This document shows positions 52,508 to 61,164 of a stretch of 64,000 nt of DNA, piece after piece. The DNA is from Candidatus Bathyarchaeia archaeon (lineage in GTDB: Archaea > Thermoproteota > Bathyarchaeia > 40CM-2-53-6). The stretch lies in the NCBI GenBank assembly GCA_035935655.1, contig DASYWW010000011.1, forward strand, positions 62,001-126,000. The letters run 5' to 3'. The notes beneath the pieces are model-generated. The model made no database searches. It was not told the DNA's origin and saw only the letters and a list, made by a program, of their open reading frames with translations. A program made the translations under genes and the position numbers. Positions within the stretch are counted from its first letter, which is position 1; the number at the start of each line of letters is the position of its first letter.

Positions 52508-53836
52508 CTATTGCGGACTATCTATCAGAATCGAACGCTTTGTCCTCGTCTCAAGAGTCTTGCGACAGTGGCTAGTCAACTCGCTTTGTGTTAGCCTTGC
52601 TATCAGGGTTGGCGAGTCGATGTAGCCTGTTTTCTCAGTTTTCAGCCAGAGCTTTCTTCCAAGAATGAGAACCGAGATAAGGCCTACAAAGTTTGCGATC
52701 GAAAGCAGCGTTGCATATGGATATGTGGCTAGAATAAGGGTGAGGTATGATACGATGCCAGTTTTCGCCTGGGCAACAACGACTGTTAGAAGTGTTCCGA
52801 AGTAGAAGATGTTCAATGCACCCATCACGATCAGAAGCGGCACAAGTTCAGCGAGTGGTATCCCGATATGGCCGATGCCAAGCGCAAGAAGGGCCCAGCC
52901 AACAAAAGCGAGTATCGCCATTATCGGGCTCATCATTAGCACTTCCATGTCGAAAGCCTTCAGGGGCGACATGGATCTCCAGGCGTCCCAGTGTTTCAGG
53001 CCCGTCTGAATGTTTCCACCGCTCCATCTGATCCGTTGCTTTAGCAAGCTCTTGACCTTCGCCGGCATTTCTTGCCAGCTCTCGACTGGAGCCAGCTTCG
53101 TTGGAATACCCGCTCGCGCGAACCTGACAGCCAGCTCCGCGTCTTCAACGATGGAGTTCGCGTCCCAGAGGCCCACTCTCTCCAGAGCGGTTCGCCGGAA
53201 GAAAGTGTTCGATCCAGAGAAGGCAACGAACAGTTTCAACGCATATTTTCCATCATTGGCCAACCTGTAAAGAAAAGTCTCGTAGGCCGCCAGTCTCGCA
53301 ACAATGCTCTCTTGTAAGTTGAGCGTACGGTGATAGCCGTGCACCGCCCCGACCCTCGGGTCGTTGAAGTAACGTAGAGCTTTGGTGATAGCCTGCGGTT
53401 CCGGAATATCGTCTGCATCAAATGTCGCGACGACTTCCCCTGTCGATTTGGCGAATCCGAAGTTTAGCGCGTCTCCTTTTCCGAGGCTCGTGTCCCTGTG
53501 GAAGACTTTCATCCATGGATATTGTCTTGCGTAATCGTTGCAGATTTCTAGCGTCCTGTCCCTTGATCCATCTTCGACGACGACCACCTCGAGATTCTCT
53601 CTGGGATAATCCAGTTTCGCAATGGCGTTTAGTAGTCTTCCGACAACTTTTTCCTCGTTCTTTACTGGGACGAGGATTGAGACGTTAGGTGGGTCCCAAT
53701 TTTCTCCGGGTTCTTCTGCTGCGAATCCGTGCTTTTTGTATCGCCAGATGCCTACCATGATTATTGGAGTGGCGTAGGCGAAGTAGGCTAGGAAGATTAT
53801 TGTTAGTGCGAGAACGAATCCATCTGCAAAATTCAT
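52508..53836 (-). CDS. processive family 2 glycosyltransferase
   Basis: 442 residues. An N-terminal helix is followed by the GT-A domain with VVVEDGSRDRT and ATFDADDIPEP (DxD-like), then VEDAELAVRF and KQRIRWSGGN (Gln-x-x-Arg-Trp). These are the D, D, D, QxxRW set of cellulose/hyaluronan/chitin-synthase-like enzymes. Several C-terminal helices would form the export channel. It probably makes or extends an extracellular polysaccharide, with the GT-C protein next door. Confidence 0.92.
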   Translation of the reverse strand: MNFADGFVLALTIIFLAYFAYATPIIMVGIWRYKKHGFAAEEPGENWDPPNVSILVPVKNEEKVVGRLLNAIAKLDYPRENLEVVVVEDGSRDRTLEICNDYARQYPWMKVFHRDTSLGKGDALNFGFAKSTGEVVATFDADDIPEPQAITKALRYFNDPRVGAVHGYHRTLNLQESIVARLAAYETFLYRLANDGKYALKLFVAFSGSNTFFRRTALERVGLWDANSIVEDAELAVRFARAGIPTKLAPVESWQEMPAKVKSLLKQRIRWSGGNIQTGLKHWDAWRSMSPLKAFDMEVLMMSPIMAILAFVGWALLALGIGHIGIPLAELVPLLIVMGALNIFYFGTLLTVVVAQAKTGIVSYLTLILATYPYATLLSIANFVGLISVLILGRKLWLKTEKTGYIDSPTLIARLTQSELTSHCRKTLETRTKRSILIDSPQ

Positions 53837-53908
53837 TGTGCCCTGGACTCGTCTTAAGGTTCTGGATTGAAAGGCTATTTAGCATCTTAGAACGCGCTCG
53901 ACTAGGCG

Positions 53909-55219
53909 ATGCTTGAGTCCCTGAGACAACATTGGCATCGGAACTTTGCCAAGGTCGACTCTTTCGTCGATAAGTATTCGCCAGTGATTTTCTGCGGATT
54001 GCTAGCGGCGACGACTTTTCAAAAGATCCTCTTGATCCTCCGCACCAATGGCGGCGGAGACCTTCTGGGTGCTGACATTCCGAAGAGTATGATGTTGATG
54101 GCGGGGCAAAATCCCTACTTGTCCAGTCCATGGGCCTCTCCCTACCCGCCTTTCCTGCTCGCTGTGGTCGGAAGCATCATCAGAATAACATCAGGCAGTA
54201 TCCCGCTTACACCAGACACGATCGGCGTTATCTCCCGAAACGTTCGGTTGACAGGAGTTATTGCAGATGCTGTTGTCGCGCTCCTGATCTTCCTCGCCCT
54301 ACGAATCAGGGGGGTTTCCGGTCTCTGCGCTCTTGTCCCGCCAGCCCTCTTTCTAGCCCTCCCGTCGATAAGTCTCTCTCCCTACTACTGGTTCAACAGC
54401 GACGTTCTCGGTTACCCTATCCTCGCCGGATCAGTTCTCGCCCTGATCCTTAGCCGCTATTTTCTCGGTACGGTTTTGCTCGCTTTAGCGACAGTTTTCA
54501 AGATTCATCCGATTCTCGCGATTCCACTTGTCCTCGTGTGGCTGGTTAGGAAGCGAGGAATTCGGAAGTCGCTCCCAGCGATCGCCGCAACGATGTCGAT
54601 CTTGTTTCTCGGCTTATTCGCCCCAGTTATCTTAACTGGATATCTGGAGTCTGCTCTGGGCTTCAATCTATCCTCTGGGTTTGGAGGAGGCACGTCGAGC
54701 TTTACAATGATGAACCTGCTCTACGCAGTATTGCCATTGCTCTTTCATTTTTCTTTGCCTACCGTTGTGGAGAATCAGGTGTGGGTGGCCACCACAGGAG
54801 CACTCTTCGTAGTCACGCTGGGAATCATTTGGACCCGAGCACGTGAGCTGAGTGCGATTGATGTAGTAGCCCTCGGATTATTGGTATGGCTGATTCCGCT
54901 TCGCCAAATATACACACACTACCTGGTGTGGGCTATCGTTCCGTTTCTGATGCGCGGCCGTCTTCGCCAAACACTGGTCATAGGATCCCTTCTAGAACTT
55001 GCGAACACCATGTCTTCCTGGTCGTGGAATCTTCCGCCAGACCCTTTTCCGATACTCTCCACCCCGTACGGCTTCTTCGCTACCAGTCTAGTCTACTTCT
55101 CGGTGAATATAACATCCCTCATTTTCATAATGAAAGGAATGGGAGTAAGACAACAACTCGACACAAGAAATCTGGAGAGACCCCTTCTTGAGAGTTACCC
55201 AATTCCAATCCCCGGATGA
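53909..55219 (+). CDS. multi-helix GT-C-like glycosyltransferase
   Basis: 436 residues with about ten hydrophobic segments. GQNPYLSSPWASPYPPFLL is a typical loop of the polyprenyl-linked mannosyltransferase (GT87-like) class, and FKIHPILAIPLVLVWLVRKRG matches the core after the third repeat. It transfers a sugar from a lipid donor outside the membrane. It diverges from the GT2 gene (72 bp). Confidence 0.8.
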   Translation: MLESLRQHWHRNFAKVDSFVDKYSPVIFCGLLAATTFQKILLILRTNGGGDLLGADIPKSMMLMAGQNPYLSSPWASPYPPFLLAVVGSIIRITSGSIPLTPDTIGVISRNVRLTGVIADAVVALLIFLALRIRGVSGLCALVPPALFLALPSISLSPYYWFNSDVLGYPILAGSVLALILSRYFLGTVLLALATVFKIHPILAIPLVLVWLVRKRGIRKSLPAIAATMSILFLGLFAPVILTGYLESALGFNLSSGFGGGTSSFTMMNLLYAVLPLLFHFSLPTVVENQVWVATTGALFVVTLGIIWTRARELSAIDVVALGLLVWLIPLRQIYTHYLVWAIVPFLMRGRLRQTLVIGSLLELANTMSSWSWNLPPDPFPILSTPYGFFATSLVYFSVNITSLIFIMKGMGVRQQLDTRNLERPLLESYPIPIPG

Positions 55220-55527
55220 GCCTCACCTCAGAATAGCTAACCCAAAGGCAGGCCTTTCCCCATCGCTCTAGCGTACAATGCGCTTTACGTTTCTAAGCAG
55301 GTGAACAACCTTGAGTTTGGTGTGAGTGAGTGCTTGCGTGATTCCATTTTTTGACTATTTATATACAATTCACACGTTCTCGGACTGAAAAATTGATTCG
55401 GACGCGGTAAACCCGGCGGTTAGCCCCAAGTTGCTGTAGATATCCATAGTCTCCCTTGTATAGGATTTAGTGATTCCAGTCAAGAATCGTCAATCTCACA
55501 GCCACCTTGGACGTATTCCAATCGAAA
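55220..55527. other. intergenic region with TATA-like promoter before the RHH gene
   Basis: No gene. TTTATATAC (55358-55366) is a strong TATA box. The following gene starts 160 nt later, so the leader is long or translation starts at 55507. No RNA fold is obvious. Confidence 0.5.
55358..55366 (+). promoter_or_regulatory. TATA box
   Basis: TTTATATAC fits an archaeal TATA box and lies in A/T-rich DNA unlike its GC-richer surroundings. It probably drives the RHH-like gene downstream. Confidence 0.55.
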
Positions 55528-55710
55528 ATGGGCAAAATGATGATCTCCCTGAGCGATCAGGCGGAGAATCTCGTGCGCCACGAAGTCGAAAAAGTCTACC
55601 ACGGACGTGTAGGAGGTCTCTCAATCTTTTTCGAGCAGATCCTCCGAGACTACTTCCAAGGCAATGGCAAGCCTTCCAAAGCTGTCCGGATGAAGAACGG
55701 TAGAGCCTAG
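55528..55710 (+). CDS. small ribbon-helix-helix-like protein
   Basis: 60 residues from ATG 55528 (an ATT-rich leader precedes; ATG-like starts at 55507 are possible). GKMMISLSDQAENLVRHEVEKVYHGRVGGLSIFFEQILRDYFQ has a first strand (KMMISLS) and two helices like RHH/CopG proteins. No partner gene. Confidence 0.6.
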   Translation: MGKMMISLSDQAENLVRHEVEKVYHGRVGGLSIFFEQILRDYFQGNGKPSKAVRMKNGRA

Positions 55711-55815
55711 CCCCTGAGTGGACCCTCGCGTGTCCGGGACGGACTAGATTGTGCGTTCCGAAGTATTGTAAATTCGCCATTTTCAGGTAGAGCATGATCG
55801 CTCGCAGGCAATAGC

Positions 55816-56208
55816 CTAGGGTCTAAGTCCTCTCGATCGTATCTCCAAGGCTCCCACGAAACTTGGAAGTTCTTCAACGCTACGGACTTCTGTTCGCGCG
55901 AGGTTTCTGATCTTTCTCCACAACTGGTTGTCTGCATGAATTCCTCGATGTGACAGCTCTAGGTACAACCATGTTCCCAACTCTCCACCCTCTCGGTCAA
56001 AATCGGTTAGCACAATTGCCCGTTTTGATCCATCAAGGCGATCGATGAATCTGAATCTCGGCTCTCCTGTGGCCTTGAGGCAGAGGATGGTTCCTTTGAT
56101 GCCGAGCTTTCTTAGGGCTGCTTCGTCTCTTCTTCCCTCGACAATGATCGGTACTCCTGCGTCAGACTGCTCCTGCAGGTCTTGGAAGATCCTTGTCGCC
56201 CTCTCCAT
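55816..56208 (-). CDS. Toprim-domain protein (UPF0292-like)
   Basis: 130 residues from ATG 56208. The Toprim pattern is clear: IIVEGRRDEAALRKLGIKG (Glu in the first strand) and AIVLTDFDREGGELG (Asp-x-Asp). Archaeal relatives are small stand-alone Toprim proteins of unknown nucleic-acid function. It lies 79 nt downstream of tyrS on the same strand. A longer form to 56280 would overlap the intergenic region. Confidence 0.85.
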   Translation of the reverse strand: MERATRIFQDLQEQSDAGVPIIVEGRRDEAALRKLGIKGTILCLKATGEPRFRFIDRLDGSKRAIVLTDFDREGGELGTWLYLELSHRGIHADNQLWRKIRNLARTEVRSVEELPSFVGALEIRSRGLRP

Positions 56209-56287
56209 TTTTCGAGTATACAACACCATCCGCGGGTTTCGAACGTGTGCCGGACATCTTCTCCGGACTGGATCTACCAAACTGCGA

Positions 56288-57402
56288 TTACCTCGCTTCC
56301 AACCTCTTCATCTGTTCCAGGGGTTCAGGGTGTTTTCCAAAATACTCTCTGACTCCACTGAGGATTTCAGCTAGTATTCTTGCCATGTTTGCTTTGAGGT
56401 CCTGCGGGTGGATCTTTCCGGTCTTGTACGCTTCTTCGAGCTCTTTGTATGTAGCGAATTTCAGGTCTCCTCCGAACTTCTGATCTCGAGCCAAAGTAAC
56501 AGTCTTGTATCTGGGAAAGGCGAGGAGGCGGTAGTACTCGATTACTGGATTACCCTCGACTATTTTCGGTGGGCAGTACGCTTTGCGTAGCTTCTCCTCG
56601 ATGACGCCAGGGGAGTCGTGGAGCATTATCGTGTTCTCAGGCTTGCTCTTTGACATCTTCGCTGCGATCACGCTGCTCAGCTTCGGATCCTCATCATAAC
56701 TTCCCCTGTCAGATCCCTGTAAGCCATCTAGGCCCATCAGCATAGGAGTGTGGAGAGCAACCGGTTTTCCCCATCGCAACTTTTCGCCTGCCTCTCGTGC
56801 TAGCACGTGGGCTTTTCTCTGGTCTATTCCCGCGCAAGCCACGTCTAGGCTCATCTCGAATATGTCAGCAGCCTGCATACACGGATAGAACAGGGTGGCG
56901 GCCTCGACTTCTTGGGTTTTCAAGTCGCGCCCCATGATCGGTAGTGCCCGCATTACACGTTGTGCCGTGGTCGTTTTGGCGACCCGGATGACTCTCTCCC
57001 AGTAGTTGGGGTTGCTGGCAAGTTTCGAGGCCCAGACGTACTCAACCTTATCTTCGTCCAGTCCCAATGCTGTGAAGCAGTGCTTGAAGTACTCACCCGC
57101 TGTCTCGATCTTTTCCATGTCCCCTCCATACTTGTTATTGATCATGCTGTGCCAGTCTGCAAGGAATATGATGAAGTGGAATCCTGCCTGGACCATGTCC
57201 TTGATTTTTGAGCCGCAGACGAGTCCTGTGCCGATATGCATCATTCCAGGCAGCTGATCTAGACCAGTTGCTTTCCGGAGCATTCAAAGCCCCAGTAAGC
57301 TCGGGGCTTCTTTTTCTCTACCAGGACGCGCTCCAGTTCTGCAGGCTGAATGATCTCTATAGTTCCGTTTGTGACAAGTTCGAGGCGTTGCCTCGGGTCC
57401 AT
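56288..57402 (-). CDS. tyrS: tyrosyl-tRNA synthetase interrupted by a 29-nt insert
   Basis: Charges tRNA-Tyr. The true start is ATG 57402 (GGAGG at -6), giving MDPRQRLELVTNGTIEII and reaching GFECSG at about residue 40. The frame then hits UAG inside a 29-nt insert (57273-57245). Dropping it joins MMHIGTGLVCGSK in frame and yields 361 residues. The rest is archaeal/eukaryal TyrRS: IFLADWHSMINNK, YPCMQAADIF, AGIDQRKAH, KMSKSKPENTI (KMSKS), KAYCPPKIVEGNP, KFGGDLKFATYKELEE. Without excision, only the second part, starting at 57283, could be made, lacking the ATP-binding start. Confidence 0.85.
57245..57273 (-). other. 29-nt hairpin insert in tyrS, candidate minimal mRNA intron
   Basis: Nucleotides 57271-57250 form a stem of about nine pairs with one mismatch and a CUAG loop. 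Outside it, UCCGG (57279-57275) pairs with CUGGA (57249-57245) with a three-A bulge on the 5' side. Beyond that AUGC/GCAU can pair with a 5-nt bulge on the 3' side. GGAA is repeated at both joints. It resembles a relaxed bulge-helix-bulge site. Confidence 0.55.
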
Positions 57403-57754
57403 TCTATCCTCCAAGTTTCTGCTCTGGCTGGTAGAGTACTAAAAGCCTCTACTGAGCTGCCGGGAGGTTGGGAGCGGGTTTTGCCTGCAGCCCTGTTCTA
57501 GGGTGTCTGTCGCCCGCGTCACTAACACCCAAGCCTCACCGTGAAGATCTTTGTCTTCCCTCAGCCCGGCTCTCTCGAGGCAGGCGTCTAGCAACCCGCT
57601 CCAATGAATAGGCAAGAGCGTTTTGTTCTTAATTGTTCCAGCCTGGACACTCCTGCGTCGCGGGGCTGAAATCACAAAGGGGGTAATTTTTCCCAGGATC
57701 AAGTTTTCAACCTGAAACAGATTTGTGCTTTTTTTTCTGATACATCCGTGTCAC

Positions 57755-57885
57755 CGGCTCGTCTGGCCTTTTTCGATCCCCGTGCATTCCCCTAGGGATA
57801 GGCGTGGAAAGTCCCGTTCCAGAAATCCGTGCTTGGAATCGGGATTGGGGCTGATTTTGGGCGAATTTGCGTCTCGCGGTGCGCG
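57755..57885 (-). repeat. dispersed intergenic element, partial/diverged copy D
   Basis: Reverse-oriented similarity to the distal part of the element: GAATCGGGAT..GGGCTGAT..T..GCGA (57836 onward) matches the reverse complement of copy A near 47100-47135, and CGGCTCGT and CATTCCC match copy C. The first part of the element is not recognisable. It lies between the S19 gene and tyrS. Confidence 0.45.
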
Positions 57886-57905
57886 GTGTGGCGGATTCGA
57901 GGCGG

Positions 57906-58316
57906 TTACTTCAGTGGTACGTACATGCTCGAGCGGGATGCGCCTATGCCGGGGGTTCCGTGGACGACTTTCTGGTTGGTGATTGCGAACTCTCCGAGGA
58001 AGTGTCCGATCATCTCGGGTTTGATCTCGATAGCCACAAACTCCTTTCCAGAGTGCAGATGCAGCGTCAACCCAAGCATCTCAGGTATGATGATCATGTC
58101 CCTAGCATGAGTCTTGACAGATTGAGCCTTTCCGCCACCATTACCGTTTTCTCTTCTCGATTGCCGGATATGCTCTAGAAGGGTCCGCTGGTCGTTGGTC
58201 AGACCCTTGAGTAGCGACCTTCGCTGGCGAGAGGGAAGAAGTTTGATGAACTCGTCCATCGACATCTGCTTGACCTCTTCCAAGTTGTGCCCGCGATATG
58301 TGAACTGTCTAGGCAT
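57906..58316 (-). CDS. rps19: ribosomal protein S19
   Basis: 136 residues. The core MSMDEFIKLLPSRQRRSLLKGL, the basic KTHARDMIIIPEMLGLTLHLHSGKEFVAIEIKPEMIGHFLGEFAIT and the end KVVHGTPGIGASRSS are archaeal uS19. It follows L2 in the cluster. The usual L22/S3 genes do not follow. Confidence 0.98.
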   Translation of the reverse strand: MPRQFTYRGHNLEEVKQMSMDEFIKLLPSRQRRSLLKGLTNDQRTLLEHIRQSRRENGNGGGKAQSVKTHARDMIIIPEMLGLTLHLHSGKEFVAIEIKPEMIGHFLGEFAITNQKVVHGTPGIGASRSSMYVPLK

Positions 58317-58376
58317 CGAATATCCCCCATTTTGCCGGTCGTATTCTCGTAATTAACGTTGGTCCGGTCAAAATCT

Positions 58377-59102
58377 CTACCGCGCGCTTCTTCTCTTCGC
58401 TCTTCCAGTTTGGCGGGCGGCGATGTTTCCGACCTTCCGACCTGGTGAGGTCCAGCGTCCGACTGTCGTAGGTTTACCTGCATGTTTGTGTCGTCCTCCG
58501 CCATGAGGATGAGACGCCGCAATCATAGCCTGTCCCTTGACTACCGGCCATTTTCGTCCCCTGGCCCTCTGCAAGAACCATCTTGGACCCGCCTTCATGA
58601 ATGGTTTCTCAGTTCTGCCTGCACCGGCCACGACACCTATCATAGCTCTGCAATTATCATTCACATGAATCGTCTTGCCAGAGGGCATACGCAACTCCGT
58701 GCCAATTGGAGTATGCGAGACCACTGTCGCAAAGGAGCCGGACGAACGAGCCATTGTTCCACCATCACCGTGACGGAGTTCAATATTGCAGATCATAGTC
58801 CCCTCCGGCATTTTCCCAAGAGTCTTGATGTTACCGATCTCAGCAGGGACTTCCGCTCCGAAGAGAAGCCTCTGCCCAACAGCGATTCCTTCCGGTGCTG
58901 GGACATAGATTTCTCCCGCTCCCTCCACCTGCAGCAGTGCCAGGGGTGCTCCACGAGCCATCTCGTGAACGAGGTCCTTGACGTAGCCCGAAGAATGGCC
59001 GTTTACGCTGTTGTAACCAACAGAGTGAATTCTTCGATGTGTTGGCGCTTTGAATATGAAGTACCCGCGGCCTCGTCTCTGAACGAGAATATTCTTACCC
59101 AT
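58377..59102 (-). CDS. rpl2: ribosomal protein L2
   Basis: 241 residues of uL2, the universal peptidyl-transferase-centre protein. HPHGGGRHKHAGKP is the conserved C-terminal His motif, and GNIKTLGKMPEGTMICNIE and VVAGAGRTEKPFMKAG are typical. It lies between L23 (12-nt gap) and S19. Confidence 0.98.
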   Translation of the reverse strand: MGKNILVQRRGRGYFIFKAPTHRRIHSVGYNSVNGHSSGYVKDLVHEMARGAPLALLQVEGAGEIYVPAPEGIAVGQRLLFGAEVPAEIGNIKTLGKMPEGTMICNIELRHGDGGTMARSSGSFATVVSHTPIGTELRMPSGKTIHVNDNCRAMIGVVAGAGRTEKPFMKAGPRWFLQRARGRKWPVVKGQAMIAASHPHGGGRHKHAGKPTTVGRWTSPGRKVGNIAARQTGRAKRRSAR

Positions 59103-59114
59103 TCAATCCCACTC

Positions 59115-59384
59115 CTACAATATTCCCAGTTTCACAGCGAGTTCTGACGCCTTCGATTCTGGGTTCAGCCTAACATATGCCTTCTTCTTGCCCTCAGGAG
59201 TCACGAGGGTGTGCACTTGGTCCACTTTGACTTCGTAGAGCTCCTCGATCGCCTTCCAAATATCTCGCTTTGATGCTTTAACGTGAACAATGAAGACGAT
59301 CTTGTTCTCTGTCTCTATCAGCTTGACTGTGTCCTCAGACATCATAGGATATGTGATAACTAGTTCGGTGGAGACTCGGCCCAT
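59115..59384 (-). CDS. rpl23: ribosomal protein L23
   Basis: 89 residues of uL23. YPMMSEDTVKLIETENKIVFIVHVKASKRDIWKAIEELYEVKVDQVHTLVTPEGKKKAYVRL matches the family. The start is immediately after the L4 stop (no gap), so they are coupled. Confidence 0.97.
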   Translation of the reverse strand: MGRVSTELVITYPMMSEDTVKLIETENKIVFIVHVKASKRDIWKAIEELYEVKVDQVHTLVTPEGKKKAYVRLNPESKASELAVKLGIL

Positions 59385-60155
59385 CTATCGCAGCCAGCTC
59401 CTGTCTGAGAGGGTTTTGATAGCAGACTCCGTCCAGACCGCCAGTCGTCCTGGATGTGTTCCTGGAGCCAGGGCTTCAACGCTCAAGTCTTTGACACGAA
59501 CAACTTCTACGCCCTCAAAGTTTTCGAACGCTTTCTGAGCGCCCTGGTACTCGCTGACTACAAGGAGGGGTCCTACGGAATGCGTTCGGTTCTTTCCCCG
59601 TATCTTCTTGCTCTTCTTTACCCGGTCGATATCGTCCCATACTCCGATCGCCGTTAGAAAAGTTTTGGCCGCAGACGATTTCCCGAACTTTTCCACCTCA
59701 TCAGTGACGACTAGTGGTAGCTCGATCTCTTCGTCGAACTTGTGCCCTCTCTTTCGGACGAGAGCTTGCGATCCAGTAGCGGCTATTGCCGAGTCAAGTG
59801 CGACGCGTCGTTCTTTCCTGTTCATTGATTTGGCCGTTCGTTTCCAGGCGACGGGTGGAAAGGCCATTCGCCCTCCCATAGTTCCTGGGGCAAAGGCGGC
59901 TGTGCCGGAGAGTGGGCCGTGTCCGCCTACTCGTGGAACCCTTGAGATTCCTCTGCCAACTCCGAAAGATTCTGCGGTGGTCCTCTTTCCCGCCATATGA
60001 TTCCGCCCTTGAGGTTGGAAGCGATGGGATTGTTGAGCAACCACAGCCTTCGCTATGATGTCTCTTCTAAGAACAGAGGTGAACACTGGCGGGAGTGAGA
60101 GCTCGCTCACGGCTTTCCCATCTGTTCCGAAAATCTTGACGTTGCGTTGGCTCAA
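59385..60155 (-). CDS. rpl4: ribosomal protein L4
   Basis: 256 residues of archaeal/eukaryal-type uL4. The Gly/Arg-rich extended loop (VGRGISRVPRVGGHGPLSGTAAFAPGTMGGRMAFPP) and LPLVVTDEVEKFGKSSAAKTFLTAIG are typical. It is 4 nt downstream of L3. Confidence 0.97.
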   Translation of the reverse strand: MSQRNVKIFGTDGKAVSELSLPPVFTSVLRRDIIAKAVVAQQSHRFQPQGRNHMAGKRTTAESFGVGRGISRVPRVGGHGPLSGTAAFAPGTMGGRMAFPPVAWKRTAKSMNRKERRVALDSAIAATGSQALVRKRGHKFDEEIELPLVVTDEVEKFGKSSAAKTFLTAIGVWDDIDRVKKSKKIRGKNRTHSVGPLLVVSEYQGAQKAFENFEGVEVVRVKDLSVEALAPGTHPGRLAVWTESAIKTLSDRSWLR

Positions 60156-60159
60156 GGCT

Positions 60160-61164
60160 CTATGCTCCCTGCTTTGATGCCAGGCTGATCATTTCCATCT
60201 TGGGGGGTTCGCCTGAGATTCGTCCTCTTGCCGGCGTTCTGAGGGCGACTAGCCTGTTTGCCGGTCCGGGTATCGTTCCTCTCAATAAAGTGAATTCGGT
60301 CTTGATTGGTCCGTAGTGCAGGAATCCTCCTTTTGGTGTAACGTCTGTTCCGTTGTCTCCAATCTTTAGAATCTGTTTGTTATACTCTGTTCGTTGAGCG
60401 AATCCCATTTGGCCTGCTCTGGGTACCGAGTACATGACGTAGTGAGGGTGCCAGGGGCCGATGGAGCCGACTCCTCGAACAGTCTTTCTCGATTTGTGTT
60501 TGAGCTTCTTAATTCCCCAGCGCTTTACAGGGCCTTGAATGCCCTTTCCCTTGGTGATCCCAATAACATCCACGTCCATTCCCTCTTTGAAGACATCAGC
60601 AACCTTCACCTCCTTGCCGAGCAGTTTTTTCGCGAACTCCAGCTGATCCTTCACGGTTCCTCCATCGATCTTCACCTCCATAAGGTCGGGCTTTTTCTTT
60701 CCGATCTTGGCTAGGCGTGGTTGGCTCGCGGCGATTGCACGCACTTCCACAACTCTATCTTTTGTGGACTCGAGCTTCTCCCAACCTTTGTTGTCGTCGA
60801 ATTTCTCAGGAACCTTGATTTTGCGTCCGAGATCCTTTGAGGGTTCTGGAGCCCAGACCTCGCCCGAGGTCCTGAGGTTTCCGTTGAATCTCTCATAGAA
60901 TCTTAGTCCCGTTACCAACAATGGAGGGGTTTCTACCACGGTTACTGGTAAAGTGACTTCTTTTCCGTAGTTTAGTGATCCCTGTCGGTTGTCGACCATG
61001 GTAACGTGGCTTGTCCCTGCTTTGAAGCCTGCGAAGGCCAGGAGTTTCGGTGCTCCCTCGTACTCCGGCCAGAAACGGATTCGAGGGGCCCAGTGGGAAG
61101 ATCTCCCCCGAGGTAAATAGGCGAGCGATCCTCTTCTCGGCGCGCTATACTTCCTATGACCCAT
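60160..61164 (-). CDS. rpl3: ribosomal protein L3
   Basis: 334 residues of uL3, archaeal length. The GSLAYLPRGRSSHWAPRIRFW start, GVTKGKG-like GITKGKGIQGPVKRWGIKK and AQRTEYNKQILKIGDNG are typical. It begins at the stop of the methyltransferase-like gene. Confidence 0.98.
   Translation of the reverse strand: MGHRKYSAPRRGSLAYLPRGRSSHWAPRIRFWPEYEGAPKLLAFAGFKAGTSHVTMVDNRQGSLNYGKEVTLPVTVVETPPLLVTGLRFYERFNGNLRTSGEVWAPEPSKDLGRKIKVPEKFDDNKGWEKLESTKDRVVEVRAIAASQPRLAKIGKKKPDLMEVKIDGGTVKDQLEFAKKLLGKEVKVADVFKEGMDVDVIGITKGKGIQGPVKRWGIKKLKHKSRKTVRGVGSIGPWHPHYVMYSVPRAGQMGFAQRTEYNKQILKIGDNGTDVTPKGGFLHYGPIKTEFTLLRGTIPGPANRLVALRTPARGRISGEPPKMEMISLASKQGA

Noticed and set aside
57660-57700. AAAGGGGGTAATTTTT as part of element D
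   Set aside because: Its orientation is opposite to the rest of D and only the G-run matches.
57439-57702. 87-residue minus-strand ORF upstream of tyrS
   Set aside because: No domain, composition like shadow frames, and it ends before the tyrS ribosome site without any link.
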